Shown here: positions 39,550 through 53,200 of the stretch, piece after piece
Position numbering within the stretch: the first letter of the stretch is position 1
How the letters are laid out: the number at the start of each line of letters is the position of its first letter
NCBI GenBank assembly: GCA_013396655.1
Contig: WBMV01008321.1
Coordinates: 812,644-876,643 of the forward strand
DNA length: 64,000 bases
Direction of reading: 5' to 3'
Source: Campylorhamphus procurvoides
Lineage: Eukaryota > Chordata > Aves > Passeriformes > Dendrocolaptidae
Notes under the pieces: generated by a model
What the model saw: only the letters and a program-made list of their open reading frames with translations
Told to the model about the DNA's origin: nothing
Databases searched by the model: none
Made by a program: the position numbers and the translations under genes

Positions 39550-42527
39550 CCTTCCCGGAAGATGTAAAAAAAAAAATCATCTTGTACATTATTCAGTACT
39601 TTTGACTTTCTGTCTTCCTTTGAAAAACATTAAATAAAAAGCATCTCATTTTTTAAAGAAGTTATTTTGTCAAAACCAGACAGTGCTTGTTTCATGTATC
39701 ATACTTTTTTCCTTTAAAATTTTGAACAATGTAAACCTCTGGGTTTCCAGGGAAATATTTCATTAAGAAAGACTTATTCTTTGGTTTTATTTACATGTTG
39801 AATTGCTAGTGTATTATTTTACTCTTCCCTCTAAGGTTAGTACAAAATCAGCATCTTTAGTGAGACTGACGAGGAGCACAAAAACACGTATGCTTGCCTC
39901 TCCCTTCCCTCAGGATTATGATATAAATGAAATTACAACTAGAAACTATTTGATGAAAACGACAGGAAATTATTCATGAAAAAAACTCTCATATTGTTTT
40001 TACACATCCCAAAGTAGAAATGAGTAAGCAATGCTATATATCCATATACATGGATATAAAAATCCATATATATATATATATATATATACAGAATGGTCAT
40101 GGAGGTTTTTTAATGAATTTGTTTGAACCAAACTTGATTTGTTACATGTTATTCATTCTTTAATGACCATTAAGAAGACTCAGACATAAGCATCCACTCA
40201 CAAAGTAATGGATCGCATTGAAATAATCTAAATATCCATGCTCCATTTTCAAAGACCTTCATTCACATGAAATTCTCCTTTAAGCACTAATCTTACAAAT
40301 AATTTACCTTAGTTTAGAGTATACAAGTTTCAACAGATGATATGGAATGCTTAAAATTTATGTCCATTACTTTTCAAGGTAAGTGTCATTGTCAACACCT
40401 TTTTAATGAAAGGCTTTAAACCAGACTTTTTTTTTGGACTATTGATATTAGGAATTAAAAATTTTTAACTCTGACTCTAGTCACACCTTTTCTATGTCTT
40501 TCTTATTTTGCCTTTTCTAGTATATCCTATGTCCTCTTATACAGAAAAAATTTTCAAGAAATACAAGTTATTTATCTCAGATTTTAAATCTCCAAACAAT
40601 AGGCGATAGAAAAAAGAAAACAGGACTCAAGTTTCAATAAATATTTTTGACTAATGTATACACTCAAAAACTTTGTGACCTTTCCGCCCTCCTGAAACCC
40701 TTGAGACTTCCCTTTGAAAGGAGAAGAGGCAAACAAACATACAAAAGTTCCCATGAAATCATAGTTTTACAAGCTATTTCTTCAGCTTTTGCAATGAACT
40801 GATTATTTCTAACCATTCTGTGTTTTCTGATGTAAAACCAAGTAGCTGCCTGTGGGAAAACTTACAGTCAGATGTTCTAGAATTGTTCTTCCAGAGTATT
40901 GTAGATCACTTTGTAAAGTAAATGCCTGAAAATGCTAGATAATTTCAGAGGCTCAGCACTGGCCTGCTAATATGCCAGGAAGAATAAGCAATTATGATTT
41001 TCATCTAAGCAACATATGCTGTTTGCTGTCCTGTTCTGAACAGCTGTAGGTTAGATGCTGTTAAGATTAGGCCCCCTCTCTCCTCCATATTTCAAAATTC
41101 AAATTAAACTAAAATAACAGCACCTGCTGAACAAAAACACTATTTCAAAATGTGTACTTGCACACAATTACTATGAAGAGGCTGGCCACCATTGTTACCA
41201 GTCTATTCTTTCTGAATGGAAATGGCAGAGAAGTTTTCGATGCAGCTGCAGCTCTTCAATTGTATAACTAGTGCTGGCCCCAAGCCAACCCTCAAGAACT
41301 CAAGTGGCACCAAAAGATACTATATTGATTTGCAATCGAACATAATAGGCCATCAGCTTAATTATTACTGAAGTGACAAGGTTCTGGATATTTCATATTT
41401 ATATTTCTGAGGCCTGTGAAAGATGAATGTAAATCTTTTAAATGCCTACATTTGCATATCTTCAGAAGGGTTGAGTGCTCTTACTGTATTCATAGCCTGT
41501 GAAAGACCTAAAGGACTGGCTATTCAACTCAGGTTGCTAGATCACACAGTCACTTACTTGCATAAGGAAACAGGGCTATAAACTAAACACATTCCTACAG
41601 AAAAATATCCCCAGATCTCTTGTAGACACCAAAAAATAAGTATGTTGATTGCTAATATCATCCATGTGGACATTTTCCTTCCCCTGTTACTCTTGGAAAA
41701 AAGATTGCTTGAGTGCAAGAGACTGAATTGGCATCATCTAGCCCTGTGAGCATCTCCCAGAATACCTATTGCACTGAGTTATCTCTTCCCACTGACTCTC
41801 ACCACAGTTTTATGATAGAAGATCTGCAAACAGGACTCAACATCTTGAAGAACTGTTTGTTAGAGGAATGCAAGAGCATTTACTGGCTAGAGAGTGAGAC
41901 CAAGACTCACTTTCAGTACTGTCACTGGTCAGCTCTGTCACACTAGGCCATCAACTACCCATTTTCTAATGATATACTTTTCTGTTTCTTAGTACTACAC
42001 AGTTTTTTGCGCTCAGATCCTATAATGCTTACTTACTTAGAATCAGAAAAAGTATCATGCTGTTTTAATTGTATGAAGAACCATTTCTATTTTAATGACC
42101 CTAGAGCCATTTCTACGTGTGCCCTGTACCTCTCATCTTCTGTGCAGGTTCCTCCAAAGCTAGGTCACATTTTGTACTGAGCTCATATACACACCGAGAA
42201 CTGTTTTCTCTTATATCCTTAGGCTCTGGATTGCAGTTGTTCTCAAAAGCATTCTCTTTTCTTAACGCTGGCATTTGCAGTAAATTCCTTATTGCATATT
42301 GCATGTGGGTATCTGAAAAAAAAAAAACAAAACACTAAAAAAAATTAAAAAATTGTTTCTCTCATTTCCAGGGAGATAAACAAGACTTAAGTGAAAAGAT
42401 AGTTACAAATATGACAACACTCATTTTTGGATTTGTACAGTGAAAGAAAAGATTTGTTGCCATATTTATACTTTATCTCCTCTTAGTAACATTACTTCCA
42501 AGTTCAGGGCTATATGTTCAAGTATCG
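39550..42527. other. Unique-looking non-coding DNA with a possible conserved-type segment
   Basis: It includes the (AT)n run at 40066. About 41160-41480 is more balanced in base composition and has homeodomain-type (TTAATTATTA near 41359) and POU octamer-type (ATTTGCAT near 41450) words of the kind found in conserved vertebrate enhancers. That reading is only an inference. Confidence 0.4.
40066..40088. repeat. (AT)n microsatellite
   Basis: An uninterrupted run of about eleven AT units, preceded by the related words ATATCCATATACATGGATAT at 40039-40056. Confidence 0.95.
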
Positions 42528-42541
42528 GCGCCCTCTACTGG
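42528..42541 (-). promoter_or_regulatory. Candidate CTCF binding site (exact consensus)
   Basis: The minus strand reads CCAGTAGAGGGCGC, which matches every position of the CTCF core CCASYAGRKGGCRS. With uniform base frequencies about 0.03 exact matches are expected by chance in 64 kb on both strands, and fewer in DNA this AT-rich. It contains a CpG in an otherwise CpG-poor stretch. CTCF is the zinc-finger insulator and loop-anchor protein of vertebrates. Here its motif points leftward. Confidence 0.65.
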
Positions 42542-44514
42542 AGGAAATATGCCTTAACGCTTTATGATAATTTTTGCTAGTATTATCCATTTGACGACTT
42601 TTAACCAATACTGAAGGACATGGCCAACAAATGTCTGGCAAAAAGGCTGTCTCTGTATGCCTACTGGATCCTATAAGACAATAACTTCTTTAAACTTCTT
42701 CATATTAATGAAGTCCTGTACTTTATGTTTTGAATTTCCATTTAAAAATTAAAAACAAATAGTTAGGGAAAGATGTTTGCCAAATAGAAATGGAACAAGT
42801 TTGCAGGAAAATGCCTTACTTCATTATCTGATGTTGTGCTCAAACACAACAACCTCTCTCCTCCTTGCCAAATAAAAACTCCAATAACATCCCCCTCCAC
42901 TTGCCAAACCTCCAAACTTTAATGTGTAAAGTCAAGGTTTTCCAAAACAGCTAATGACTGTGTGTACTTGCACTTTGGGAGCTCAGTTATGATACTTCAA
43001 GATTGCTCTGAGAAACAGAGCAGTTTGGATCTTTCCACTTGCCTGTTAATGTAAACACAAACGAGTTCATAACTGAAATCCCATTTATAAAAAAAAAAAA
43101 TAGAGAGAAAAAAATGGGGAAAACTGAAAACACCAGACAGGAATTCAGCTTTGCTGTGAGCAGATGTTAACTAATTCAAAATCCTGATAGATTTGGGGAG
43201 AAAAAGTACAAATTTTAATCATATTACTGTAGTGTAGAGTTGTCTTCCCTTTCTAGTGTACATTGATGCTGTTGGCTTGCTTCATCTTAGCAGTATTACA
43301 GAGTTCACAATGCACTTGTAATCACTGTTCATTATCAAAAGGATTTAAAAAGAAGGAAGATGGATTCTCAAATATGAGGTGAGCAAACCACATTATGTGA
43401 ACAAATTAGTTTTCATGTAAGAATGCTTAAATACAAGCAAATCATTCCTGTGAATAAGTGCCAAGGAAGAGGGACCCTGATACAGGATTTAAAAATTTCA
43501 GTAGCTTTGCCTTGTCTACCCAACAGAGTTACAATCTAACAACTGCTATATACTTTGTGAAGTTAATGTCTGTCCTCCATCTCCTGGATATAGTACTAGG
43601 TTTCTATCTCAAAGACCAGAGATATATTGTGTGTTCACAGGGGAATTCAATGAGATCAGAAACCACTGATCTGGGTCAGGATTATGGTGTATTGCTAGAA
43701 AAAATTTGGGGGGAATTGTGTCAGAAACATTCTATTTTTTTCCTTTCCTTTTCCTGCCAGTAAGAGGGTAGTAATGGAAAAAAAAAAGTATAGTGTTTTG
43801 GAATGTGAGATCTTCTAATGATCAGTTTTTAACCACACATCTGAAAGACACTAGAAGAGGATGAAGAACATAGAGAAGTTAGGAAAAAGGGAACACACAA
43901 GACACAGACCTATTGAGATAAAAATACCTTTTCAAATTTGAAGGCAATGGCCTGCAATTTCATTTGGACAACGACTTGCTTCAGAATTAACAAAGTAAAT
44001 TGAATATTGATGCCATGAAAGCTGCAAAGAGACTTCAACAGCATCAAAGGGGCAGTCAGACCTACTACTCAGGCACTGAGAATTCTCCCGTGGGATGCTA
44101 GCAGTGGTCAGCGAGGAATCCATCATTACCGACTTCTGCTAGTGCAATCCCTGCAAAGAGAGCTGGTCTAAAACTAGACTGATAACAAATCACAGGCATT
44201 ATAGTCATGTAAAAGAGCTGTACTGCAACCACCTGCACAAGCAATTTCGAAATGAAAGGATGCAAAGTGAAAATTGGGCCATTGTTACTAAGTAGCTGAG
44301 AACCCAGCTGAGGTCTTTGTTGTTGTTAACAGGAACAACAGAAGCTCACTCAAAATACAGATAGGAAGTTTCCAGAAACCAGTAAGAGATTAACGATATA
44401 TCTTCTATCCTACAAGGCCAAAAGGTATCTATACAATATGAATTATGGCTGCTTTCTAATTATACAAAGATCTCCTAGAGTAGCACAGAACAATTACTCT
44501 CTCTGTTTAAAATG

Positions 44515-44560
44515 AAAAGAAACCCAAACACAACAACAACAAAAACCCAAAACCCACCAG
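44515..44560. repeat. A/C-rich low-complexity tract
   Basis: A short tract with ACAACAACAACAAAAACCC. Same class as the others. Confidence 0.85.
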
Positions 44561-45718
44561 ACCTCCTTATTACTTATTTATTAGAAAATTAAAGGGTGTT
44601 TTTTTTAAATAGATCATCAATTCATACCTACACAGTGTGGTCACTAAGAGATTTAGATTCTCTCCATTTCTATTCAGAGTGATAGATAACAGCTGATAAA
44701 TATGTACAGCTCAGCACAGAGAAGCATAGGTAATGTACTCTGTAATGGAGACAAGCAGTGTTAAAACGTCTAAATATCCCAGTCAGTTTGTGGATTTGGA
44801 ATTAGAATCCTCAGATTTCAAGCTTGAAATAAAGCTTAAAGGTAGGATTTCGTAAAACATTGAAGGCCAAATATTGAAAAACAGAAAAATGGTTAATGAA
44901 ATATTTAAATATCATAAAATAAAAAAAATGAATGCACGACCTCAAAGATCTAACACCATCCACTATCTCCTCAAGAAGACCAGGACCTCAGAACCAGGCT
45001 GGGTCCTGAAACAATCTCTTCCTATTGCTGAGAAGTTACTTGAGGATCGATTTCACTGAGTCTGTATAATTTACTTGAGACAAGGGCTCTAGAGTGAACA
45101 CAAAAACTTCACAAGCTGACTTTAAAATAGCCTAGCAGAAACTCCAAATTACTTTGAAACAAATTCTGTATCAAACTGAGATGTACTATGAAAGAGAGAA
45201 GAACAAGTGTCTTCCTGGACCTCTAGATTTTATATTACAGAAGTTTTTTACCTAGTGCTTCTTTATTATTGTTTAAAACAAAGATAACTGTTAGAAGGAG
45301 AAAATATTTTAGATCCAAAAAATAAAAATATCATTAACTTACACCATATATGCTGTAGAGGTGATTTATGAATTTAATTGATACTTATTTAAACTAAAAT
45401 TATATAATTAATATTAATCCCCCTATATTTCTTCTGTGGAATTTGTCTGAAGGTTTATGGGATAATCAGGTAAATTCCTCTTCTCTGCACAAGCTCATGC
45501 TACAGACAGGAAGCAAATGTGAGTTAATCCTATTCTTTCTAATAGAAGACTCCACAGTCTTCCTTCCTGTATTCTCTAGGATTTCTTTTCCTGACAGGTT
45601 TCCACAAAGTGTGGTATGTAGCTGCCCATGGCTGCTCCTCCAAAGTTACTTCCAGAAGAGTAAATTATATAACTTCCAGCAGTATTAACTTGTTGGGATT
45701 TTTGAAAACTTTTTGCTG

Positions 45719-45758
45719 TGGGATTTCTTTTGGTTTTTTTGTTTGTTTTTTTTCCCCC
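45719..45758. repeat. T/G-rich low-complexity tract
   Basis: TTTTGGTTTTTTTGTTTG followed by T8 and C5. Same class on the opposite strand. Confidence 0.8.
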
Positions 45759-46548
45759 TGCTCTACAGAGCTGGATTAGATAGTCTAAGCATATGGGAAG
45801 TAGGCTGGGAAGAAGGACAGAGAGTCATCCAGCATCCTCCCACACACACACTATTAGTCCAAACTATAGGCATGGACTGCATTTCTAGCCCTGCCACTGA
45901 CTTCCTGAACTACTATTTTTTCTCCTTTTTTTCTGAGTTGTTTGAGGCACGTGTCCATAAAGCACTTAGCACAGCAGAAACCTGGTCACGACTGAGATTT
46001 AAGTGCAGTTGGAATGTTAATACTAAAAAGAACAGACCACAGAGGCAAAATCATTTGGCAGCAAAGTCAGACAAGCCTAGAATTCACCAATAAAGGGATA
46101 TTCTCTGCCTATGGAGGCAGGCAGGCTAAGGGACTGTATATTTCTCAGAAAAAAACACCAAGTTCTTTGAAGTTATTTTTTTTCCCATCAGTATAGGAAA
46201 TAAAGGAGTGGTATGTTTACAAAGCAAGTAAACCTTAAAAGATAAATTTCTCTTATCCTTCATTATTAGAATTAACTGCTGTTTAAATTAATTAATGAAG
46301 TATATAAATTGGTTGTCATGAATTTTCTTCCCTTCAGCACCCTCAATTTATTGATCTTAGATTCATTCCCAAATATTGCTGACCAAAACAGGAGCACAAA
46401 TTAAATCATTGATTAAGAAATAATGTACTTAGAAGAATAGTAAATATTGTGTATGCTGGAGTCTCTGAAATCAGAACAGCTGTAGCCTATACTTTCCTCT
46501 GAGAAGAAGAGATGGTTTTGCCCTTGAAGCTGCAATTTATCTTCAGTC

Positions 46549-47235
46549 TTCACAGAATCACACAATGGTTGAGGTTGGAAGGGACCTCTGGAGGTCATTT
46601 TGTCCAGCTGCCTTGTTCGAGCAGGCCCACCTAGAGCGGGCTTCCCAGGACCATATCCAGACTGTTTTTGTATATCTTCAAGGATGAAGAAGAGACTCCA
46701 CAAAGTTTCTGGAAAACCTAGATCAGTGTTCACTGACACTCACTGTAGGAAAAACCTTTTCCTGATATTCAGATGAAAACTCCCATGTTTTAGTTTGTGC
46801 CCATTACCTCTTGTCCTGTCACTGGACACCACTGAAAAGAGCATGGCTATGCCTTCTTTATACTCCCAGGTATTTATACACATTGATAAGTATATAAACC
46901 TTCTTAAAACATATATAAACATACAAGCCTTCCTTTCTCTAGGCTGAACAGCTCTCTTGGATGAGAGAACCCTTTTTCTTGGATGAGAGAACCCTTTATT
47001 ATTTTACTGGCCCTTGGCCATTAGGAAACAGATCTGACTTTCTTTTGTACTGGGAAGCCTACAACAGGACACTATTTCAGGTGCAGCCCCATGGGTGCTG
47101 AGAAGAGAGCAAGAGTAATTTCTATTGACCTGCTGACATTCCTTCTCCTAATGCAGCCCAGGATACCATTTACCATAAGGGCACACTGATGACTCAAAAG
47201 GTAAATTAGTTTGCTCCCTGCCTGAGCTTATGGTG
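46549..47235 (-). mobile_element. CR1 LINE 3' portion, antisense
   Basis: Read on the plus strand this is the reverse complement of a CR1 3' end. It starts at the CR1 terminus (CACAGAATCACACAATGGTT at 46553). It passes GGTTGGAAGGGACCTCTGGA, the TTTTTGTATATCTTCAAGGA block, CCTCTTGTCCTGTCACTGG (near 46810) and AATGCAGCCCAGGATACCAT (near 47151), and then fades near 47235 inside the ORF2 end. The middle (46860-47130) is diverged and carries a 22-base tandem duplication. It belongs to a different CR1 subfamily from the copy at 31858, judged by the GAGCAGGCCCACCTAGAGC segment. No open frame survives. Confidence 0.92.
46955..46997. repeat. 22-base tandem duplication inside CR1
   Basis: TCTTGGATGAGAGAACCCTT occurs at 46955 and again at 46977, two perfect adjacent copies with a 22-base period. 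Neither flank of the CR1 consensus has this duplication, so it arose after insertion, most simply by replication slippage. Confidence 0.9.
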
Positions 47236-50200
47236 CCATACGTGGTCATTTGTTTTAACCTATTCCCTTTGCTGAGTGTGAAATCTACCACAAGCTTGAT
47301 TTACCTGCACTCTCTCTTCCTTTATTTTTTTTAATTTAAACCCTTGTATACATGGAAGTTTTATATCTTTATGTATCAAAACAGAAAATGTAACCACATT
47401 CTTAGACCCCACATTAGGGACGAGGGCAGTCATAAATCTATAAAAGTATTACTCTATAGATGGTGTAAATATAGTAGACAGGAATGAATACCTTGGATAG
47501 GGTTCCCTGTGATGAGTTACATAATAACTGTCATCATTGCACAGTGGAAGCAAAAATTAGTAGGAGTAATCTTTCCATGATTTCTGTTGCACAGGATAAA
47601 TTACTAAGTCATAAAGAACTAAAAATTATAGAACATAATGCATTAGTAACAATCCTACCAGTGGGGGGAAAAAAAAAGTAAAAACCAGCTTTACTTTCCC
47701 TGATTGTTCATATAGAATATATTTGTTCTGTCCTCAGACCCTGGAGCTTCTGAAACTGGCATCAACTTTCATCAGATCCTAAAGAAACAAATATTATTCA
47801 TCCCCACACAGGCCAAACATTCATCTTTGTCATGAATCAAAGAAGATGAAGCCCAGTTTCACTTCATATGTTGAATTGAATGAAACTAAGGATGAAATTA
47901 ACTGGCATTATAATATATGAATGTGCATGAAAGTGAGAGAGAAACTCATTGGACGTTAGCTTTCCTGAATAAACTGCACAAACCAGTACCTTCTCAGTGA
48001 ATGAAGAAAGTCAGACTATATGACATAAGAATGGAATTTCTTTAGCTGCCACTCCAGCATAAAGTGTAATTTGGCAATAGGAACTAATTTTCCACACTTC
48101 TTATCTTTCCTGAGGGAGAAAGGGATAATAGATTTTCTTTAACTGCCCTCTCAAGTATTGTACTGAAGTCTGAAATTACCACTGAGTCTTTAAAGTATGT
48201 ACTTAATGTGTCTACAGAGAGATGATAATAGAGAATTACATGTATATACCTACACACACTTATTTAATATGTGGTTCACAACATTATTAAACTTCATATA
48301 AAGCTGGTATCTGAGTTATGGCCATTGAACAAACAATGACATATGAGATCTCCTCTACTCTTAATTCAGGCAGATAAGGATATCTGAGGAGTGCATCTCA
48401 AGGAATTCATGCACAGCAGCTGAATTTCCACTTTTTAACAAGTACATTTCCTACAAAAGACCAAACATATACAATGAAAACAGTTTATTTTCCATCAACT
48501 CTGCCTATACTGAAAGTCTTCTTTTGATAATACTATTCTGAATCAAAGTTGTGTGTAGAGAAGGTATCAGTTTTCTTTTGATATACTGAGCATTCCTGTC
48601 CATCCAAACCCACTGGCAGAATTTTTCAACCCACCTGAAAATAAAGGCCTGTCTGCAGTGACATTTTATTTTAAATCACAGCTTCATGAAAATATGCTGA
48701 TTAAATGGGTTGTAAATTCACAAGTTTCTCAGTATTCTTCAACAATTTCTTCAGGTATGATATCATAGAAGGACTCTGCTTTAAGATGTCTTGGCATTAA
48801 GGGGAATTGCACCGGGCCTGTTGGGGTAAAGCACATACTGAGCTGGCCCATATGTACAGCAGCTAGGTTTCTCTTCCTGGAAGTAACTAAAAGTTAGATA
48901 AAGCCAACCTATGTTCTATACATTAATCAAAATGGACAGGAAAGATATAAAATTAAGTCCAATATGTGCACAAGTATTTAGAAAGCAAATGTAGCCTAAA
49001 GAAGAGATGTGGCATATCATATATTCTGTTTCAAATAAAGCATTTTCTTTGTCTTTCTTTTAATCCCCAAATTAGGAACACAGAATCATTAAAAATATCT
49101 TGGAGATGGAGATTCAATATGTGTAAAGTGCTCTAGTTTTAATGATTTCTACTAATTTGTGAGTCTTACTAGTTCACCTAGTATTCCTCCACAAACCTAT
49201 CCTCCAAATAAAAAACACGCTAACTTGTCAAAGGTACTTAAAGTGTGAACAGCTTTAAATTCAATATTTGCACAAGTTCACAGAAAAGGGAGAATATAAG
49301 TTGAACAGCAGCACAGAGTGCAACGGAAATGAGTAAGAAAGAAGAAGAGAGACATCAAAAAAAACAATATATCACTTTTCCCAGCCTATTTTTCCTTGGG
49401 ACTATTCCCAATTTAGTTTTCACATTCCTTTTTAAAGAACACAATTCATATTTGTCCTCTGTCCTGTAAAGAGATGCCTGTTACAATATACTGTCATGGA
49501 GTGATGTTTGTACAATGAAATTATAAAGAAAACCAGGCTTCTATGTATCAGGGTTTTAGCATGACAGAATCCCCAACAAAACCAGTTTTTTTCTACCCTC
49601 TTCACAGCTACCTGTGATAACTTCAGGTCACTATTGTAACTCTTGGCATTCCTGCTTTCTTGCTAGGAAAAGTCAAAAATAATGCTTTTGAGAAAGTCTA
49701 TCAGTTTTTTAAGCACTGTACAAAACCACAGGATACTTTCACTGATACTGACAAGAGTGGAATCAAAAACACAATGGTGAATTTCCCAAATTGACTTCAG
49801 CCAATGTGGAGAACAGCCAATGTAAAATTTACAGAGAAATTAAAGCATATGGGTATGGAGACTTATTGATCAAAAATCAAGCCAGAAAGAGAAACACATT
49901 TTCTAGATAACATAGATAACATCCCTCAATAAGCGTCATAGGAAAGAGATCATGTATGACTGCCTTTTAATTTTCTCTTCCTTTAGTTCTTTTTTAGCTG
50001 TCTTGTGGCTGACAATATTCTGTATTGTGGCAGCAATATTCTAATGGTCGGAATGTATATTTTTTCTCAGATGTCTAAAATTATTTAAAATTAATGAAAA
50101 AGCAAAAAGAAAGATTTTACAGGACAACAAGAAGTCAAAAAGAATTCTAAACCATAGTAGAAGTCTCCCTAGATGCCTGTGATTGAGATAAGTAATATAG

Positions 50201-53200
50201 AAGTAATTACCTTGGTTAAAGACAAAAAAATATAACACACCATTATCCACAGAAGCAAATGTACATTTGCAGGCATGAAAAGCTGTATTGACAATTTACA
50301 GAACATCACTGAACAAAAATTAAACAACCTTCAAAGAGGACAGATCTCTAAAATAACCTCAGTACAGATGTATATAGAGAAAAAGTATGAGAAATTGTGA
50401 TGCGTGCTCTACAGCACAAGGACTAATCCCAGGCTAACAAAACATTAATTACTCTCTTCACTTCCAGGGGTTTCTTGGGTTAGACAGGAAAACACAGGTG
50501 GTACAAATAATTTTACCGGGTCACTCCATGTAGCCACTTTGCCATTTAAAATATGCCTTTCACCACAACAACATTTTCAGAAGTCTGAAGTGCTCATATG
50601 ACATCCTCTGTCACAGAAGAATGGGATTCCCCATCACGTGGTAGAATTTACTACTAACCTGAGGAAAAGTTTTATACAGCAGGCAATCTTGACTGAAAGC
50701 AACAGAATCAAAAAAGATTTACCAGATGTCTGTAAGCAATACATTCCTAAAGAGAAAACACTGTTGGAAAGAAGAACACTGGTAAAGGTGGTGAAAAAAA
50801 CTTTGAAAAGGCCACCTCAAGTACTACAAACTGTATAAACATGGTAGCAGAAGAATGGAGTAGTTTTGTGCAGTGTAATGGCAGTCTGGCTCTGGATCAT
50901 ATGGAGTGTTTGGATCCTAGTGAAGTTTGGAGAAGGTTAATTCACTGCACTTCTCATATTCTCAGCTAGATTAAGACACCACTCTAATTAAGGAGGCTGT
51001 CCCCATCTCTGCCTCCTGATGTGCTGGGTCTTGTATTCTTATATTTCTCAAATGTTTTTTCTCTGCTGCTGTAGGATTTTCTTATCTGTTTTTTGTTTAA
51101 CAAGCTACAGAACAAATGCAAAGATACCCATGTTATGACTAAAATTGCAAGCTTAGTTTTGCAGCAAACATACAAATGCCTAACATTCAATTTACTGAAC
51201 CTTCTACAAACAATTTCATGCCTCATTTTCCAGCTCTAAGTTGCTACAATGGATATCTCTACAAAAAAAAAATGAAGTAAAGCTCCGGTGTTAGGTATTC
51301 ATTATATACACTCTCCTTCTAAATTTCTTTGACCATCACAATATTTCTTTGATGTCCCAGCATTTTTACATTTCAAAGACTAAGATAACAATGTGATTTT
51401 AAGAAGTCTGGAGGGGAATAAAAACAGAATACACAGCTATAGTGTGCAGTAAAAACACTAAGGCAATTTCAATTTGCTAGTTCAATTGTCCTGACTTAAT
51501 TTTGATTAATGTTGAAAGATTTTGGGGGGTTTTGTCTTTTTAAATGGATCAAAACAGGTAATACCTGTGATTGGCAGTGAAAAAGCAATGTTCTTGTAAA
51601 TCAACAATTGCGTTTTTATTTTTTATTTTAGTTTAGTCTAAAACACTGGAATTGTGACACTATGAAGCAATTCTCTCACTTCAGTTTGAATCCTCCACAG
51701 GCACAACAATTAAAGGAGCTCTTCTTGCACAAAGGAGCCTCCTTTTTATATGTAACTCACAAGTGGACTTTACATGTAAAGTAAAGTCAGCTGGACTGAA
51801 GATCTCAAGAAAAGAAATTGACTGAAAATTGGAAAGATGTGGAAATAAATACTGTGTAAAAAAATACATATATTGTCATTGTAGAAATCCGCTTATAAAA
51901 AAATAAATAATGTTGCATGTTGTCTGTCCCTGATGTATTCGCTTAAAAATTAGGATCTCTAAAAATAGATATGTTAATCTTCTGTACTGATATGCAAGTC
52001 ATTTGTGTGGCTAATTTCCATATAATGGTAGTGAAACATATCATTTAGTAAGAAAAAGCATGTCAAAATAAGTATTTTTTCATTTGATAGCACCTTGCTA
52101 CCTGCTTATGCTATTTTTACACATTTCCAGCTCTGAAACCTGCTAGTGAAGGAGTATGAACTTTATGGAAGGTCATATAAAATACATATGTTTAACAATT
52201 TAAGAAAAGCACCAAAACTTTGCTTTACTTACAGACACAGAGAAAACAAACGCCCAAATCATCATATGCTGCTTGTGTAATGATTTTGTCAGCTCAAAAT
52301 GAATTAATCCATAACTGCAAGACACTGAGCACAGCAACATATTGTTAAATATGTGATGCCCAAAAGGTATCATCACCTAGGCCTTGCAACATTAGGAATT
52401 ATGAGCATTTTACATACGGCTAATGTTAAAAGATTTTTGACTGGATAGGTGAAGTTAAGGAAGAAGTCAAATGCACTACATGCTGTAACTTAAGAAATGT
52501 AAGTTATCTTTTGGCTACTATGTTCTAGCATAGACTAAACTAATCAAACACATATATTCAAAATCCACTGTAGTAAAGTTTGTGTATTTACATAAACACT
52601 ATCACAGCAATTTCACAATATTGCCCACTCCATAGGCCATCAAAATACAAGTATTATTATTCTGCATGTTCAAAAAGTTGAAAAACATACAGACTTACTG
52701 CCTGACTCAGTTCAACAGGATCCAGATACACTATGATGCATGGCAGAGCTGATAAGAGAATCTCTCTCTAATTTTATACCCAAAGACTTAATCTCAGTGC
52801 ATTCTACTTTCTCCATATTTGAGATGTTCAGAGAAATGAACTTTCACTGCAGCAGTTCTGTGCCTGAAAACTGCAGAACACAGTCCAACATTGTAAGAAT
52901 ATTTTGAGCCATAGATTTTCTTCCTCAGATCTTGAGAAATCTGAGCCGAGGACACCTTGTTTTGTCTGCCAGAACTGTATCATAACTTCTTCTTGTTGAA
53001 GCTTGTTCTTTTAAAATGTCTATTTCCATTCCCTTGCAATTTTCTAAGAAAGCAATTTCTTTCAGGTTGTCTTATTTTATCTCAACAATTTTCAGTAAAG
53101 TCTCTCAAGTATAAGGAGGGTTTTTTTACAGTATCCTAGGGGCAGAAGGGTGGGTGGGGAGGATGGAGAACAAATATCCCTCTCAAAACTGTGACTCCTT

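Larger units (their letters stand above)
42542..46548. other. Unique-looking non-coding DNA
   Basis: Apart from the A/C tract at 44515 and the T/G tract at 45719 I see no repeats or genes. Confidence 0.6.

Noticed and set aside
45713..46093. 126-codon plus-strand open frame
   Set aside because: It begins within a T/G low-complexity tract and resembles no family.
46413..46739. 108-codon minus-strand open frame
   Set aside because: It runs through the CR1 3' untranslated region and is not ORF2.
50590..50840. Possible old CR1 block (GGGATTCCCC...GTGGTAGAATTT) with a Lys-rich open frame
   Set aside because: Only two short words resemble CR1 and the following blocks are absent, so I cannot support an element.
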